From NCBI GenBank assembly GCA_018367495.1, contig JAGZGB010000020.1, positions 1 to 26,238 on the forward strand: a DNA stretch of 26,238 bases, read 5' to 3'. A program made the translations under genes and the position numbers. The notes beneath the pieces are model-generated. The model saw nothing but the letters and a program-made list of their open reading frames with translations. It did no database searches and was not told the DNA's origin. This stretch comes from Veillonella sp. (GTDB taxonomy: Bacteria; Bacillota_C; Negativicutes; Veillonellales; Veillonellaceae). Below, piece after piece: positions 6,946 through 15,782 of the stretch. Numbering within the stretch: the first letter of the stretch is position 1; each line of letters opens with the position of its first letter.

Positions 6946-7809
6946 ATGAACATGAAATATGAACGGCAGTTCGTTGGATACAGCAAGTATCGCAGCCGTC
7001 TTGTAGATGGTCATGTGCATACGGAATTGTGTCCCCATGGTAGTGGGGACCGAACTGCATTGATGATTGAAAAGGCCATCGAGTTGCGCATTGAAAAGGT
7101 ATGCCTTACAGAGCACGCGCCGTTGCCAAAGGCTTTTGCAGCTGAATACGGTGGTGACCAAAAGGCTTATGATACGGCATCTTTGAAATTGAACCAAGTA
7201 GATTCCTACTTAGAACTAGGACGTCAATTACAACGTGCTTATGGCACGCATATCGACATCTCCCTTGGCTTTGAAGTAGACTATATTCCAGGCTTTGAGA
7301 CAGATATTCAAGAGTTCCTCGACCGTTATGGTCCATTAACAGATGACAATATTTTATCCGTTCACTTCATGGAAGGCGTGAATAATGCCTATTACTGCTT
7401 AGACTATAGCCCTGAAGAATTTGAAAAGGGCTTTGGTCCGTGGATTCAAAAGCAATATGAGTTATATTACAAATATTACTCCACCGTGCGCCAAGCCGTG
7501 CGTGCTGACCTCGGTGAATATACGCCAAAACGAATTGGTCACTTTGATTTGATTAAGAAATACCAACACCACTTTGGCTTTGAGCGTCACTTGGATCGCC
7601 GCAATGCACAGGTGGTAAGCGATATCTTGCATATCATGCGCGTACAAGGTCGTGAACTAGACTACAATATGAGTGGCTTCTTTAAACCAGACTGCCGTGA
7701 AATGTATCCAAGCCGTTTTATTCAAGGCATGGCTGCTATCATTGGGGTGCCATTTGTACTAGGCTCTGATGCACATAGCATAGCAGACATAGAACGAATT
7801 TGGGGCTAG
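6946..7809 (+). CDS. hisJ: Histidinol-phosphatase, PHP family (HisJ/HisK)
   Basis: 287 residues, typical for the PHP-type histidinol-phosphatase, which dephosphorylates L-histidinol phosphate using a trinuclear metal site. Metal ligands visible: DGHVHTELCPHG (His23, His25), LTEHAP (Glu56, His57), GFEVDY (Glu in the middle), SVHF, and the C-terminal GSDAHS. It stands about 800 nt before the his operon promoter and is separate from it. The operon encodes only the dehydratase half of HisB, so this gene supplies the missing phosphatase step. Start: ATG at 6946 after AGGGTGATT; the ATG at 6952 is possible too. A short hairpin (TTCGC...GCGAA) lies just upstream of the start. Confidence 0.88.
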   Translation: MNMKYERQFVGYSKYRSRLVDGHVHTELCPHGSGDRTALMIEKAIELRIEKVCLTEHAPLPKAFAAEYGGDQKAYDTASLKLNQVDSYLELGRQLQRAYGTHIDISLGFEVDYIPGFETDIQEFLDRYGPLTDDNILSVHFMEGVNNAYYCLDYSPEEFEKGFGPWIQKQYELYYKYYSTVRQAVRADLGEYTPKRIGHFDLIKKYQHHFGFERHLDRRNAQVVSDILHIMRVQGRELDYNMSGFFKPDCREMYPSRFIQGMAAIIGVPFVLGSDAHSIADIERIWG

Positions 7810-7813
7810 ATTA

Positions 7814-8278
7814 ATGAGAAAATTATTATTTTATCTGATCATTTTGATTACCCTAATAACAGCTTTTGTAGCTTATATGTTTTATCATGAACCATCATCA
7901 GATGAGCTGGTTGGCCGTAGTGTAGTTTTAGAGTTTGGGCCTAAGAATGAAATTTATATTAGCAAATTGGGTAGCCAATTTATTGTATCTGATACTAGTT
8001 TCTCTAACTCTAAATTTCCTTATTTCTTTGATGCCTTTGTAGAGAAAGATAAGGCTGGCAGCTCGTATCTATACTTATTATGTAAGGATAATATGATTGT
8101 CTTTGATAATAATATGAATTGTATTCTATTCTTCTCCAAACAAAACCAAGAGTCCAAAGCTTTATTAGATCATGTAAAGAAATATTATCATTTTGATGCA
8201 AGTAAAACGAAGTATAAGATTGAAGACTTAGATGAAGTTGATAGGTCTATATATCTATCGTTACAAAGTCAAAATTAA
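7814..8278 (+). CDS. N-terminally anchored protein of unknown function
   Basis: 154 residues. Residues about 4-24 (LLFYLIILITLITAFVAYMF) form one hydrophobic segment, a membrane anchor or uncleaved signal; there is no AxA or lipobox. The soluble part (25-154) is mixed beta-strands and ends in a charged helix; I recognise no family. The ATG is 4 nt after the hisJ stop and its ribosome site is poor (GGGG inside the hisJ end), so it is probably translated by coupling from hisJ. Lower GC than hisJ suggests a different history. Function unknown. Confidence 0.6.
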   Translation: MRKLLFYLIILITLITAFVAYMFYHEPSSDELVGRSVVLEFGPKNEIYISKLGSQFIVSDTSFSNSKFPYFFDAFVEKDKAGSSYLYLLCKDNMIVFDNNMNCILFFSKQNQESKALLDHVKKYYHFDASKTKYKIEDLDEVDRSIYLSLQSQN

Positions 8279-8590
8279 TCCTTAATTATATGTATTTAAC
8301 TATACTTATAAAAAGATATAAGCCATAGGCGTAGTGTCTTTATATTAATAATGTGAAATCATAACGGTTCTATTGACAATTCTATAGAACCGTTATATTA
8401 TAATTTCATACTTTAACAAACTAAATCGATAAAATATAAAAGCATCGATATAGGTAAATTTTTTCTCATAACAAATTGAATAGCTAGATGACTTAAACCG
8501 TCATATAACTTAAATGGTTAATACAGATGATATATAGCATTCAAAAACATGAGAAATGATATAGATCAAATAATAGAAAGGATGTTTACG
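8279..8590 (+). other. Intergenic and leader region of the his operon
   Basis: No gene is visible apart from a weak in-frame extension of hisZG (ATG at 8549) lacking a ribosome site. It holds the his promoter inside a large palindrome and then about 180 nt of AT-rich leader. I see no T-box signature (TGGNACCGCG), no run of His codons in a leader peptide and no intrinsic terminator, so the usual firmicute or enteric his attenuation devices appear absent. Confidence 0.6.
8361..8404 (+). promoter_or_regulatory. his operon promoter embedded in a perfect 13-bp-arm palindrome
   Basis: ATAACGGTTCTAT (8361-8373) and ATAGAACCGTTAT (8384-8396) are exact inverted copies around 10 nt. A perfect -35, TTGACA (8373-8378), lies in the centre; TATTAT (8396-8401, 17-nt spacer) or TATAAT (8399-8404, 20-nt spacer) is the -10. 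A protein bound to the palindrome would block RNA polymerase, so a repressor operator is the natural reading. The few T residues after it argue against a terminator. The regulator is unknown. Confidence 0.65.
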
Positions 8591-10192
8591 ATGGTACAGC
8601 AGCAATTACCTACGGGGTTCCGTGATGATATAGGGGTCGTAGCGGAGCGCAAGGATGATGTGAGCCAATATGTGCTCGGTTTATGTCGTAGCCGCCAGTA
8701 CACAAAAATCTCTACACCTCTTGTAGAGTACAAGGATGTATTCAATGGCTATGCAATGGGTCGCGGTCAGCATATGTACGAGTTCATGGATAGTTCTGAT
8801 GAGTCCGTTGTAATTCGTCCTGATTTGACCATGCCAATCGGTCGTTTTTTGGCCACCACAAATATTGAACTACCTCGCACGTTCTACTACTTAGGCGATG
8901 TGTTTATGAAAAATAAAAAGCACCGCGGCGATGTGAACCAAGTGACACAAGGCGGCATCGAGATGGTTGGCTATGAAGGCATTGAGGCCGAGCAAGAATG
9001 CTTTGCCATCATTAAAGAGGTAAACGAAACGCAGCTTGGTAATAATTTATTGCTTGAGATTGGGGACGCTCGTTTCTCTCGTGCTATTACCGATGCGCTA
9101 GGTCTTAGTGATGTGGAAAGAACAGAGCTATTAGACGCTTTGTTTACTAAATATTTACCACGCTACAACGAGTTGATTTCTGACTTTAAAAATAGTGCGT
9201 TATATCCATTCTTAACTGTATGGCCTCGCTTGTTTGGGACGGTCCGAGATATTAAGGATGAGCTCAACCAAATCATCTTGCCAGCAGCGGCGCAACGTAT
9301 ATTAGATAATCTCATCGATATGGCTAACCAAGTGGCTCAAACAGGCCAACAGGTTCGTATCGACGTGTCTACAGAACCGCTTCAATCTTATTACACAGGC
9401 CTCACCTTCAGAGGTTATGTGGATGGTGTGTCCCAATACATCGTCAGCGGCGGTCGTTATGATGGCTTGTTATCTAGCTTTGATGGTATACCGATGCCGG
9501 CGGTTGGGATGGCTTTTAATATTGATGTGTTGACAGATGTTACCTTGAATGGTGAAAGCAACAATCAAGATAATGGCAAATTGCGTATTGCTCTTACAAA
9601 GGGCCGTGTCGAGAAGGATTTCATTCCTCTCTTGGAATCCTGTGGTATCGATTGTGAGCCGTTGCGCAACAAGGCGCGTAAGCTCATCATTCCATTGGGG
9701 GATGCCATTGAGGTAATCCTCGCTAAAGGACCAGATGTAACAACATATTTGAAAAATGGTGTAGTAGACCTCGGTATTGTTGGTAGTGATGTACTAGATG
9801 AACAAGATGATACAAGCTATGAAATGCTTGATCTACAAACGGGTAAATGCCAATTTATCTTGGCTTCTCTAGCAGGCTATGACCCTAAAGAAGGGCGCCG
9901 TCAACGAATTGGTACGAAATATCCGACCATTACGAAACAGTACTTTGGAGCGCAAGATGTGGAAATCATCAAAATTGAAGGCTCCGTTGAATTGGCTCCA
10001 TTAGTAGGACTGGCTGATGCCATCGTAGATATTACAGAAACGGGCACAACATTGCGTGAAAACAACTTAGAAATCTTTGACTGGTTACAGCCTATATCTA
10101 CACGATTAGTGGCTAATCCATTAGCGCTGAAACAAAAGAGAAATACCATTTTTAAACTTATAGATCAGCTTTCAGAAGCAATTAATAAATAA
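8591..10192 (+). CDS. hisZG: HisZ-HisG fusion: ATP phosphoribosyltransferase with regulatory domain
   Basis: 533 residues. Residues 1 to about 316 are the HisRS-like regulatory subunit HisZ: LPTGFRDDIG at the start, motif-2 region VIRPDLTMPIGRF (74-86), and SGGRYDGLLSSF (286-297). Residues about 330-533 are the short-form catalytic subunit HisG: KLRIALTKGR (330-339), VDLGIVGSDVL, and the PRPP-binding loop DITETGTTL (480-488). It condenses ATP and PRPP, the first and feedback-controlled step of histidine synthesis. HisZ and short HisG are usually separate; here a short linker joins them, with no stop or frameshift. The ATG at 8591 is chosen over in-frame 8549 because GAAAGGA (8576-8582) precedes it. 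First gene of the operon. Confidence 0.9.
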   Translation: MVQQQLPTGFRDDIGVVAERKDDVSQYVLGLCRSRQYTKISTPLVEYKDVFNGYAMGRGQHMYEFMDSSDESVVIRPDLTMPIGRFLATTNIELPRTFYYLGDVFMKNKKHRGDVNQVTQGGIEMVGYEGIEAEQECFAIIKEVNETQLGNNLLLEIGDARFSRAITDALGLSDVERTELLDALFTKYLPRYNELISDFKNSALYPFLTVWPRLFGTVRDIKDELNQIILPAAAQRILDNLIDMANQVAQTGQQVRIDVSTEPLQSYYTGLTFRGYVDGVSQYIVSGGRYDGLLSSFDGIPMPAVGMAFNIDVLTDVTLNGESNNQDNGKLRIALTKGRVEKDFIPLLESCGIDCEPLRNKARKLIIPLGDAIEVILAKGPDVTTYLKNGVVDLGIVGSDVLDEQDDTSYEMLDLQTGKCQFILASLAGYDPKEGRRQRIGTKYPTITKQYFGAQDVEIIKIEGSVELAPLVGLADAIVDITETGTTLRENNLEIFDWLQPISTRLVANPLALKQKRNTIFKLIDQLSEAINK

Positions 10193-10239
10193 GAGATAGA
10201 ACTAATAGTGCGAATCGCATATAGGAAGAAGGACATTTG

Positions 10240-11517
10240 ATGAAAATTTATAAGGAATCACTAGATACGATGCTCAGTATCGTACGAGATTATACACAAC
10301 AAACTACAGACATGGAAATTGAACGCCGCGTGTACGATATCATCGCTGACGTTCGCGCCAATGGTGATGCGGCATTAAAGGCCTATTCTGAAAAATTCGA
10401 TGGTGTGTCTATTGAAGACTTCAAGGTGCCTCAAGAGGAAATCGATGCTGCTTATGAGTCCTTATCCGATGATTTAAAGGCTGCTTTATTAAAGGCAAAG
10501 GCAAATATTACAGAATTCCATAGCCGTGAAATTGAACAAGGCTTTGTGGACATGGATACACCAGGCATCATCCGCGGTCAGAAGGTCATTCCATTGGCTC
10601 GCGTTGGCCTTTACGTTCCTGGTGGTACTGCAGCATATCCTTCTACTATTATCATGACTGCGTTGCCAGCTAAAATTGCAGGCGTTAAAGAAATCGTTAT
10701 GGTTACACCTCCTCAAAAGGACGGCATCAATCCTGCTGTATTGGGTGCTGCCAAGCTTGCTGGCGTTGATGCGGTATACCGAGTAGGAGGTGCTCAAGGT
10801 GTAGCAGCCCTTGCATATGGTACTGAAAGTATTCCAAAGGTCGATAAAATCGTAGGCCCTGGCAATATTTACGTAGCCACTGCAAAACGCCAAGTGTTCG
10901 GTCAAGTTGACATCGACATGATTGCGGGCCCTAGTGAAATCGGTGTTATTGCTGACGACAGTGCAAATCCAGTTCACCTCGCAGCAGATCTTTTATCCCA
11001 AGCAGAACATGATCCTCGGGCGCGCGCTATTATGGTTACTACTAGTGAAAACTTGGCAAATGCCGTATCTGATGAGGTAGAACGTCAATTGAAATTGTTG
11101 CCTCGTGAAAGCATCGCTCGTCCAGCTATTGAAAATAATAGTTACATTGCCGTTATGGACAGTGTTGAAGACATGTTTACGGTCATGAACGAAGTAGCGC
11201 CAGAGCATTTAGAAATCCAATTACCAGATCCAATGAATTATATGAGCCTCGTTCAAAATGCAGGCTCTGTATTCCTCGGTGCCTATGCATCTGAGCCATT
11301 GGGCGACTACGTAGGCGGTACAAATCACGTATTGCCAACAAGTGGTACAGCACGCTTCTCCTCTCCACTTGGTGTATATGATTTCGTAAAACGTACATCC
11401 TTTACACAATTTACAAAAGAACGGTTAGAAGAAGTAGCAACACACATTACCACATTAGCTCGTACAGAAGGCCTCGAAGCACATGCTCGCGCCATCGAAG
11501 TACGATTTGAAAAATAG
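10240..11517 (+). CDS. hisD: Histidinol dehydrogenase
   Basis: 425 residues, normal length. It oxidises L-histidinol to L-histidine in two NAD-dependent steps, the end of the pathway. Visible: GLYVPGGTAAYPST (123-136), VGPGNIYVATAKRQVFG (205-221), zinc ligands in SQAEHD (Gln254, His257), catalytic Glu322-His323 in APEHLEI, and GTNHVLPTSGTARF (360-373) with the active-site His363. The ATG at 10240 follows AAGAAGGA (10226-10233) by 6 nt; a TTG directly before it is in frame but less likely. It lies 47 nt after hisZG, in the same operon. Confidence 0.96.
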   Translation: MKIYKESLDTMLSIVRDYTQQTTDMEIERRVYDIIADVRANGDAALKAYSEKFDGVSIEDFKVPQEEIDAAYESLSDDLKAALLKAKANITEFHSREIEQGFVDMDTPGIIRGQKVIPLARVGLYVPGGTAAYPSTIIMTALPAKIAGVKEIVMVTPPQKDGINPAVLGAAKLAGVDAVYRVGGAQGVAALAYGTESIPKVDKIVGPGNIYVATAKRQVFGQVDIDMIAGPSEIGVIADDSANPVHLAADLLSQAEHDPRARAIMVTTSENLANAVSDEVERQLKLLPRESIARPAIENNSYIAVMDSVEDMFTVMNEVAPEHLEIQLPDPMNYMSLVQNAGSVFLGAYASEPLGDYVGGTNHVLPTSGTARFSSPLGVYDFVKRTSFTQFTKERLEEVATHITTLARTEGLEAHARAIEVRFEK

Positions 11518-11638
11518 TGTATATAAATAGATTAGATCATATATTTGGAGTCTATATTTAAATACTGATTTAAACATAGATTGAAATAGTAATTAGAAAT
11601 ATAGATTGTAACAATAGATTTGGAGTATAGAGGTCGTT
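11518..11638 (+). repeat. hisD-hisB spacer with scattered short repeats
   Basis: 121-nt AT-rich gap inside the operon. ATAGATT occurs four times (11527, 11576, 11601, 11614) and TTTGGAGT twice (11544 and 11619). No promoter of quality, terminator or reading frame is evident. The repeats may be replication slippage debris or RNA processing sites. Confidence 0.4.
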
Positions 11639-12229
11639 ATGATACGCACAGGTATGGTGCAACGCACCACGCAAGAAACAGATATTACAGTAGAACTTAC
11701 CCTTGATGGGGCGCAAACGAGCTCCATCTCCACAGGGATTGGATTTTTTGACCACATGTTGACGCTGCTCGCAAAACACGGCCGTTTTGGCCTTGTAGTT
11801 GAGGCAAAGGGCGATACATACGTAGATGCTCACCACACCGTTGAGGACATTGGATTGGCGTTAGGTCAAGCTTTGGTGAAAGCCCTTGGTAATAAGGCAG
11901 GCATCGAGCGTTACGGCGATGCGTGGGTTCCTATGGACGAAGCACTAACACAAGTTGTAATTGACTTGAGCGGTCGTCCATACCTCGTGTTCCAAGGCGA
12001 ATGGAGTACTCCCGTTCTTGGGGGCAACTTTGAAACAGAGCTAGTGGAGGATTTCTTCCAAGCACTAGCCATGAGCGCTGCTATGAATTTACATGTGCGC
12101 AATTTATATGGTCGCAATACGCACCACATCATTGAAAGCATGTTTAAGGCAACAGGTCGTGCATTGCGCATGGCTGTTACGATTAACCCAGACATTCAAG
12201 GGGTAAACTCTACAAAGGGTGTTATTTAA
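11639..12229 (+). CDS. hisB: Imidazoleglycerol-phosphate dehydratase
   Basis: 196 residues, the length of the monofunctional enzyme; there is no phosphatase domain. It dehydrates imidazole glycerol phosphate to imidazole acetol phosphate using two Mn ions. The repeated metal motifs are clear: FFDHML (His39 region), DAHHTVED (63-70), and in the second half RNTHHIIES (about 160-168). GIGFFDHML and KATGRALR are family landmarks. Start ATG follows GAGGT by 5 nt. The missing phosphatase function is explained by hisJ at 6946-7809. Confidence 0.96.
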   Translation: MIRTGMVQRTTQETDITVELTLDGAQTSSISTGIGFFDHMLTLLAKHGRFGLVVEAKGDTYVDAHHTVEDIGLALGQALVKALGNKAGIERYGDAWVPMDEALTQVVIDLSGRPYLVFQGEWSTPVLGGNFETELVEDFFQALAMSAAMNLHVRNLYGRNTHHIIESMFKATGRALRMAVTINPDIQGVNSTKGVI

Positions 12230-12255
12230 TACAGTCATTTAATAAAGGAGAACCT

Positions 12256-12975
12256 ATGATTTTTCCAGCTATAGATTTACAAGATGGTCGCAGCGTTCGC
12301 CTCTATAAAGGTGACTTCGCACAGGAAACGGTTATCAATCCAGATCCAGTGGCCCAAGCAAAACAATATGAAGATGCCAAGGTAGGCGCACTCCACCTCG
12401 TCGATTTAGACGGTGCTAAGGCAGGTAAGCCTGTTAACGTAGACATTGTAAAAGCAGTGCGTCAGGCTTTCACAGGCATCCTTGAAATCGGCGGTGGCAT
12501 CCGAGATAAAGCGGCTGTTGACCTCTATTTAGGTTTAGGCGTAGATCGTGTTATCTTAGGCTCTGTGGCCCTTAAAAATCCTGAGCTTACGAAACAGGTT
12601 ATCGCTGAATATGGTGCAGAGCGCATCGTTATCGGTGTAGACGGTAAAAATGGTAAGGTCGCGGCTGAAGGTTGGCTCCATCAATCCGATGTGCCTATGA
12701 CCGATTTAATCGGTGCCATGATTGAAGGCGGGGCAAAGTACTTTATCGTTACTGATGTGGACCGCGACGGTACTATGCAGGGGGCTAACGAAGACTTGCT
12801 CGGCGATTTGCAAAAAACATTCCCTACAGCTCGTATCGTTGCCTCTGGTGGTGTTCGTAATTTAGAAGATATTAAATCCCTTGAAGCAAAAGGAGTCATG
12901 GATAGTATCGTCGGTAAAGCGCTATATGAAGGAACGATTACATTAGAGGAAATCGCTGCGTATAACCAACGATAA
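12256..12975 (+). CDS. hisA: ProFAR isomerase (phosphoribosylformimino-5-aminoimidazole carboxamide ribotide isomerase)
   Basis: 239 residues folded as a (beta/alpha)8 barrel. It carries out the Amadori rearrangement of ProFAR to PRFAR. The two catalytic Asp residues are visible: Asp7 in FPAIDLQDG and Asp129 in IGVDGKNG. Phosphate-binding half motifs are GGGIRD (79-84) and the C-terminal ASGGVRNLEDIK. TDVDRDGTMQG (166-176) is typical of HisA. Ribosome site AAAGGAG precedes the ATG, 26 nt after hisB. Confidence 0.95.
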   Translation: MIFPAIDLQDGRSVRLYKGDFAQETVINPDPVAQAKQYEDAKVGALHLVDLDGAKAGKPVNVDIVKAVRQAFTGILEIGGGIRDKAAVDLYLGLGVDRVILGSVALKNPELTKQVIAEYGAERIVIGVDGKNGKVAAEGWLHQSDVPMTDLIGAMIEGGAKYFIVTDVDRDGTMQGANEDLLGDLQKTFPTARIVASGGVRNLEDIKSLEAKGVMDSIVGKALYEGTITLEEIAAYNQR

Positions 12976-13016
12976 TTATAGAAACGACAGTATTGTGTTC
13001 ACTTTATACTATATTG

Positions 13017-13055
13017 TTTAGCATGATGGACGGAAATATATTGAGTAATGCTAAA
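13017..13055. repeat. Small inverted repeat in the hisA-hisF gap
   Basis: TTTAGCAT (13017-13024) and ATGCTAAA (13048-13055) are exact inverted copies 23 nt apart, ending shortly before the hisF ribosome site GAGAGGAG. It may be a weak RNA hairpin that tunes hisF translation. There is no T run. Confidence 0.3.
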
Positions 13056-13069
13056 TTGAGAGGAGATTT

Positions 13070-13828
13070 ATGTTAGCGAAACGGATTATTCCGTGCCTAG
13101 ATGTGGATGATGGGCGCGTAAAAAAAGGGGTTAACTTTGTTAATCTCATAGATGTTGGCAGTCCCGTAGATATTGCGGCCTCCTATGAGCAACAACAAGC
13201 GGACGAGCTTGTCTTTCTAGATATTACGGCCACTGTTGATGCACGGACTACCATGCGCGATGTGGTGCAAGAGATTTCATCCCAAGTATTTATGCCTCTC
13301 ACCGTTGGTGGCGGTATTAAGAGTATCGATGATATGACGGCTTTATTGAAAGCTGGTGCCGACAAGGTGTCCTTGAACTCTGCAGCCCTTGCTAATCCTG
13401 AACTCATCACAGAAGGAGCTCAAAAGTTTGGTAATCAATGCATGGTAGTAGCCATTGATGTAAAAACAGACGAAGAGACGGGCGAATGGTATGCCTATAC
13501 TCACGGCGGTCGTAACCGTACTGAATGGAAAGCCCTTGATTGGGCGAAGGAAGCCGTGTCTCGTGGGGCCGGAGAACTGCTCGTAACGAGTATGGACAAG
13601 GACGGTACAAAATCTGGTTTTGATATTGAACTATATAAGGCAATTGAAGCCGTTGTAGATGTGCCTATTATCGCCTCTGGAGGTGCAGGTACTGTACAAG
13701 ATTTTATAGACCTCTTTGCAGAAACAGGCGTGACAGGTGCCTTAGCAGCATCGATTTTCCACTTTGGGGAGATTAAAATTCCAGAACTCAAAGATGAATT
13801 ACGAGCTCACGGTATTACTGTACGATAG
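13070..13828 (+). CDS. hisF: Imidazole glycerol phosphate synthase, cyclase subunit
   Basis: 252 residues, a (beta/alpha)8 barrel paralogous to HisA. It uses ammonia from HisH to turn PRFAR into imidazole glycerol phosphate and AICAR. Catalytic Asp11 ([10 protein letters not shown]) and Asp129 (VVAIDVK) are present, with KKGVNF (18-23), TVGGGIKS (77-84), [12 protein letters not shown] and the late ASGGAG phosphate loop. Its partner HisH is not adjacent; it is last in the operon. Ribosome site GAGAGGAG precedes the ATG. Confidence 0.96.
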   Translation: MLAKRIIPCLDVDDGRVKKGVNFVNLIDVGSPVDIAASYEQQQADELVFLDITATVDARTTMRDVVQEISSQVFMPLTVGGGIKSIDDMTALLKAGADKVSLNSAALANPELITEGAQKFGNQCMVVAIDVKTDEETGEWYAYTHGGRNRTEWKALDWAKEAVSRGAGELLVTSMDKDGTKSGFDIELYKAIEAVVDVPIIASGGAGTVQDFIDLFAETGVTGALAASIFHFGEIKIPELKDELRAHGITVR

Positions 13829-13964
13829 AAAGTAGCTTTCATACATACGTTTTTAAATAATTACAGTATTTAAAGATACTTGAAGGCAGTCCATAAAAGA
13901 CTATGGTAACGATACTAATAAAACACTGAGTTTTAAAACGATTATTTTCATAAAGGATTAATAT
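13829..13964 (+). other. hisF-hisI spacer with small hairpins
   Basis: 136-nt gap inside the operon. Small stems of 5 bp occur in a row (GAAAG/CTTTC, AGTAT/ATACT, CCATA/TATGG near 13892-13907). None is a terminator. Their role, if any, is unknown. Confidence 0.3.
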
Positions 13965-14279
13965 ATGAAACCTGATTTTGAAAAGGGAAATGGCTTATTG
14001 CCAACGGTTGTGCAAGATGCAGCGACTAAGGATGTACTCATGGTGGCGTGGATGAACGAAGAAAGCTTTCACAAAACACTAGAGACAAAGGAAACGTGGT
14101 TTTGGTCTCGTTCTCGTCAGGAGCTGTGGCACAAGGGCGGTACGAGCGGCAATGTGCAACATGTGGTGAGTATGGCCCTCGATTGCGATGGCGATACCTT
14201 GCTCATTCAAGTGAAACCGGAAGGCCCTGCATGTCACACGGGGCGTACAAGCTGTTTCTTTAATGATGTAGAAGCATAA
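13965..14279 (+). CDS. hisI: Phosphoribosyl-AMP cyclohydrolase
   Basis: 104 residues, the monofunctional form. It opens the purine ring of PR-AMP to give ProFAR. Visible: [11 protein letters not shown] (24-34), [15 protein letters not shown] (44-58), the Mg-binding DCDGDTLL (73-80) and the zinc cysteines Cys74, Cys90 and Cys97 in [10 protein letters not shown]. Ribosome site AAAGGA before the ATG. hisE follows after 48 nt as a separate gene, whereas many bacteria have a HisIE fusion. Confidence 0.95.
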   Translation: MKPDFEKGNGLLPTVVQDAATKDVLMVAWMNEESFHKTLETKETWFWSRSRQELWHKGGTSGNVQHVVSMALDCDGDTLLIQVKPEGPACHTGRTSCFFNDVEA

Positions 14280-14327
14280 GATAAGCACAATAGGATATAA
14301 ATTATAAGAGATGTAACGGAGTTATAT

Positions 14328-14654
14328 ATGGCACAGCAAACATTGAACGAATTATACGAAATTATTAAGAACCGCAAGGCACAGCAAAAGGAAGGTTCTT
14401 ATACGAATTACTTATTTGATAAAGGGCTCGATAAAATCTTGAAAAAGGTAGGTGAAGAGGCTACTGAAGTTGTTATCGCTGCAAAGAATGAGGACCCTCA
14501 AGAATTGATATACGAAACAGCAGATGTGTTGTATCACTTGCTCGTATTATTGGCAGAGAAAAACATTCCTTACGAAGCCATCGAGGCAGAGCTTGCGAGC
14601 CGTGAAGGCGTAGTAAGTAAGACTACAGATCGTCCAGAAATTACAAATTTATAA
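14328..14654 (+). CDS. hisE: Phosphoribosyl-ATP pyrophosphohydrolase
   Basis: 108 residues, all-alpha MazG-like fold. It hydrolyses PR-ATP to PR-AMP, the second step of the pathway. The metal-binding pattern is visible: GEEATEVVIAAKN (42-54) with Glu43, Glu44 and Glu47, then ETADVLYHLLVLL (63-75) with Glu63 and Asp66. SYTNYLFDKGLDKILKK is the usual N-terminal segment. It lies between hisI and hisC with short gaps, so it is in the same operon. Confidence 0.95.
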   Translation: MAQQTLNELYEIIKNRKAQQKEGSYTNYLFDKGLDKILKKVGEEATEVVIAAKNEDPQELIYETADVLYHLLVLLAEKNIPYEAIEAELASREGVVSKTTDRPEITNL

Positions 14655-14690
14655 TATACATTTTAAGAAAATAGTTAGAAAGGATAGCTT

Positions 14691-15782
14691 ATGAAAGAGA
14701 TAATTCGCACATTGAAACCTTATATACCTGAGGAACCTGCTGCAGCAGTAAAGGAACGCCTCGGTGTGGAACGCTTGGTGCGTCTATCTACCAACGAAAA
14801 TCCATACGGTACATCTCCGTTGGTGCGTGAGGCTATTCTTAGTTATGTAACACATAATGATGCTAACTATTATCCTGATGGGAATGCCACTGATTTGCGT
14901 TTGAAATTGGCGAAGTATTGGAAGGTACAACCAGAACAACTCGTCATTGGTGTAGGCCTTGATGAAGTCATTGCAATGGTCAATAAGACATTGATTAACG
15001 CTGGGGATTCCATTGTGGTTAGTGTGCCAGCCTTCTCAGAATATGCATTGAACGGCCTTGTTGAAGGTGCTGAAATTCGCGAGGTTCCAGCAGATTTTGC
15101 AACAGGTCACTATGATTTCGCTGCATTGTTAAAAGCTATAGATGAGACAACACGCCTCGTATGGATTTGTAATCCTAATAATCCAACAGGCACCTATGAG
15201 TCTGTTGAAGATATTTGTAAATTCGTAGCTGCTGTACCAAAGGAAACTTTAGTTATAGTAGACGAGGCCTATATTGACTTTGTTACCTCTGTAACGGTCC
15301 CAACAGTGCGAGCTTTATTAGATGAATTCCCCAATGTTGCTATTATGAGGACCTTCTCCAAGGCGTATGGCCTCGCTAATTACCGTGTAGGCTATATGAT
15401 GACGCCTGTAGAGTTGGCTAATTACATGCAAACTATCCGTTTGCCTTACAATCTCAATACTTTATCGCAAGTGGCCGCGGAGGCAGCTTTTGAAGATCAA
15501 GAGTTTTTAGCAAGAACGGTATCTCAAAATGCAGAGGAACGAGCAAAATGGGAAACTCTATTTGATGAATTAGGAATTCACTACTATAAGAGCGAAGCGA
15601 ACTTTATCTTCTTTGCAGTACCTGATGCGGAGGGGTTAGCCGATGCATGGCTCAAAGAAGGTTATCAAGTACGTCGTGGTCAGCGTGAAAATTGGTTGCG
15701 GTTGACCATTCCTATGGCGCAAGATGGAGATGTTATGCGTAGTGTTCTTATAAAATATATTGGTGAAAGGAGCGCATCATGA
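14691..15782 (+). CDS. hisC: Histidinol-phosphate aminotransferase
   Basis: 363 residues, class I/II fold, PLP-dependent. It transfers an amino group from glutamate to imidazole acetol phosphate. Visible: STNENPYG (33-40), CNPNNPTGTY (160-169) with the PLP-contacting Asn, IVDEAYIDF (189-197) with Asp191 and Tyr194, and the Schiff-base lysine Lys224 in TFSKAYGLANYRVGY. Ribosome site AAAGGA before the ATG. Its stop overlaps the hisH start by 4 nt (ATGA), so hisH translation is coupled to it. Confidence 0.94.
   Translation: MKEIIRTLKPYIPEEPAAAVKERLGVERLVRLSTNENPYGTSPLVREAILSYVTHNDANYYPDGNATDLRLKLAKYWKVQPEQLVIGVGLDEVIAMVNKTLINAGDSIVVSVPAFSEYALNGLVEGAEIREVPADFATGHYDFAALLKAIDETTRLVWICNPNNPTGTYESVEDICKFVAAVPKETLVIVDEAYIDFVTSVTVPTVRALLDEFPNVAIMRTFSKAYGLANYRVGYMMTPVELANYMQTIRLPYNLNTLSQVAAEAAFEDQEFLARTVSQNAEERAKWETLFDELGIHYYKSEANFIFFAVPDAEGLADAWLKEGYQVRRGQRENWLRLTIPMAQDGDVMRSVLIKYIGERSAS

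Noticed and set aside
8405..8590. T-box or His leader peptide in the his operon leader
   Set aside because: No TGGNACCGCG core, no terminator/antiterminator pair and no reading frame with clustered His codons.
13863..13910. Tandem small hairpins in the hisF-hisI gap as an ANTAR target (one hexaloop has A1 and G4)
   Set aside because: Only one of the two loops fits, stems are only 5 bp and no terminator follows.
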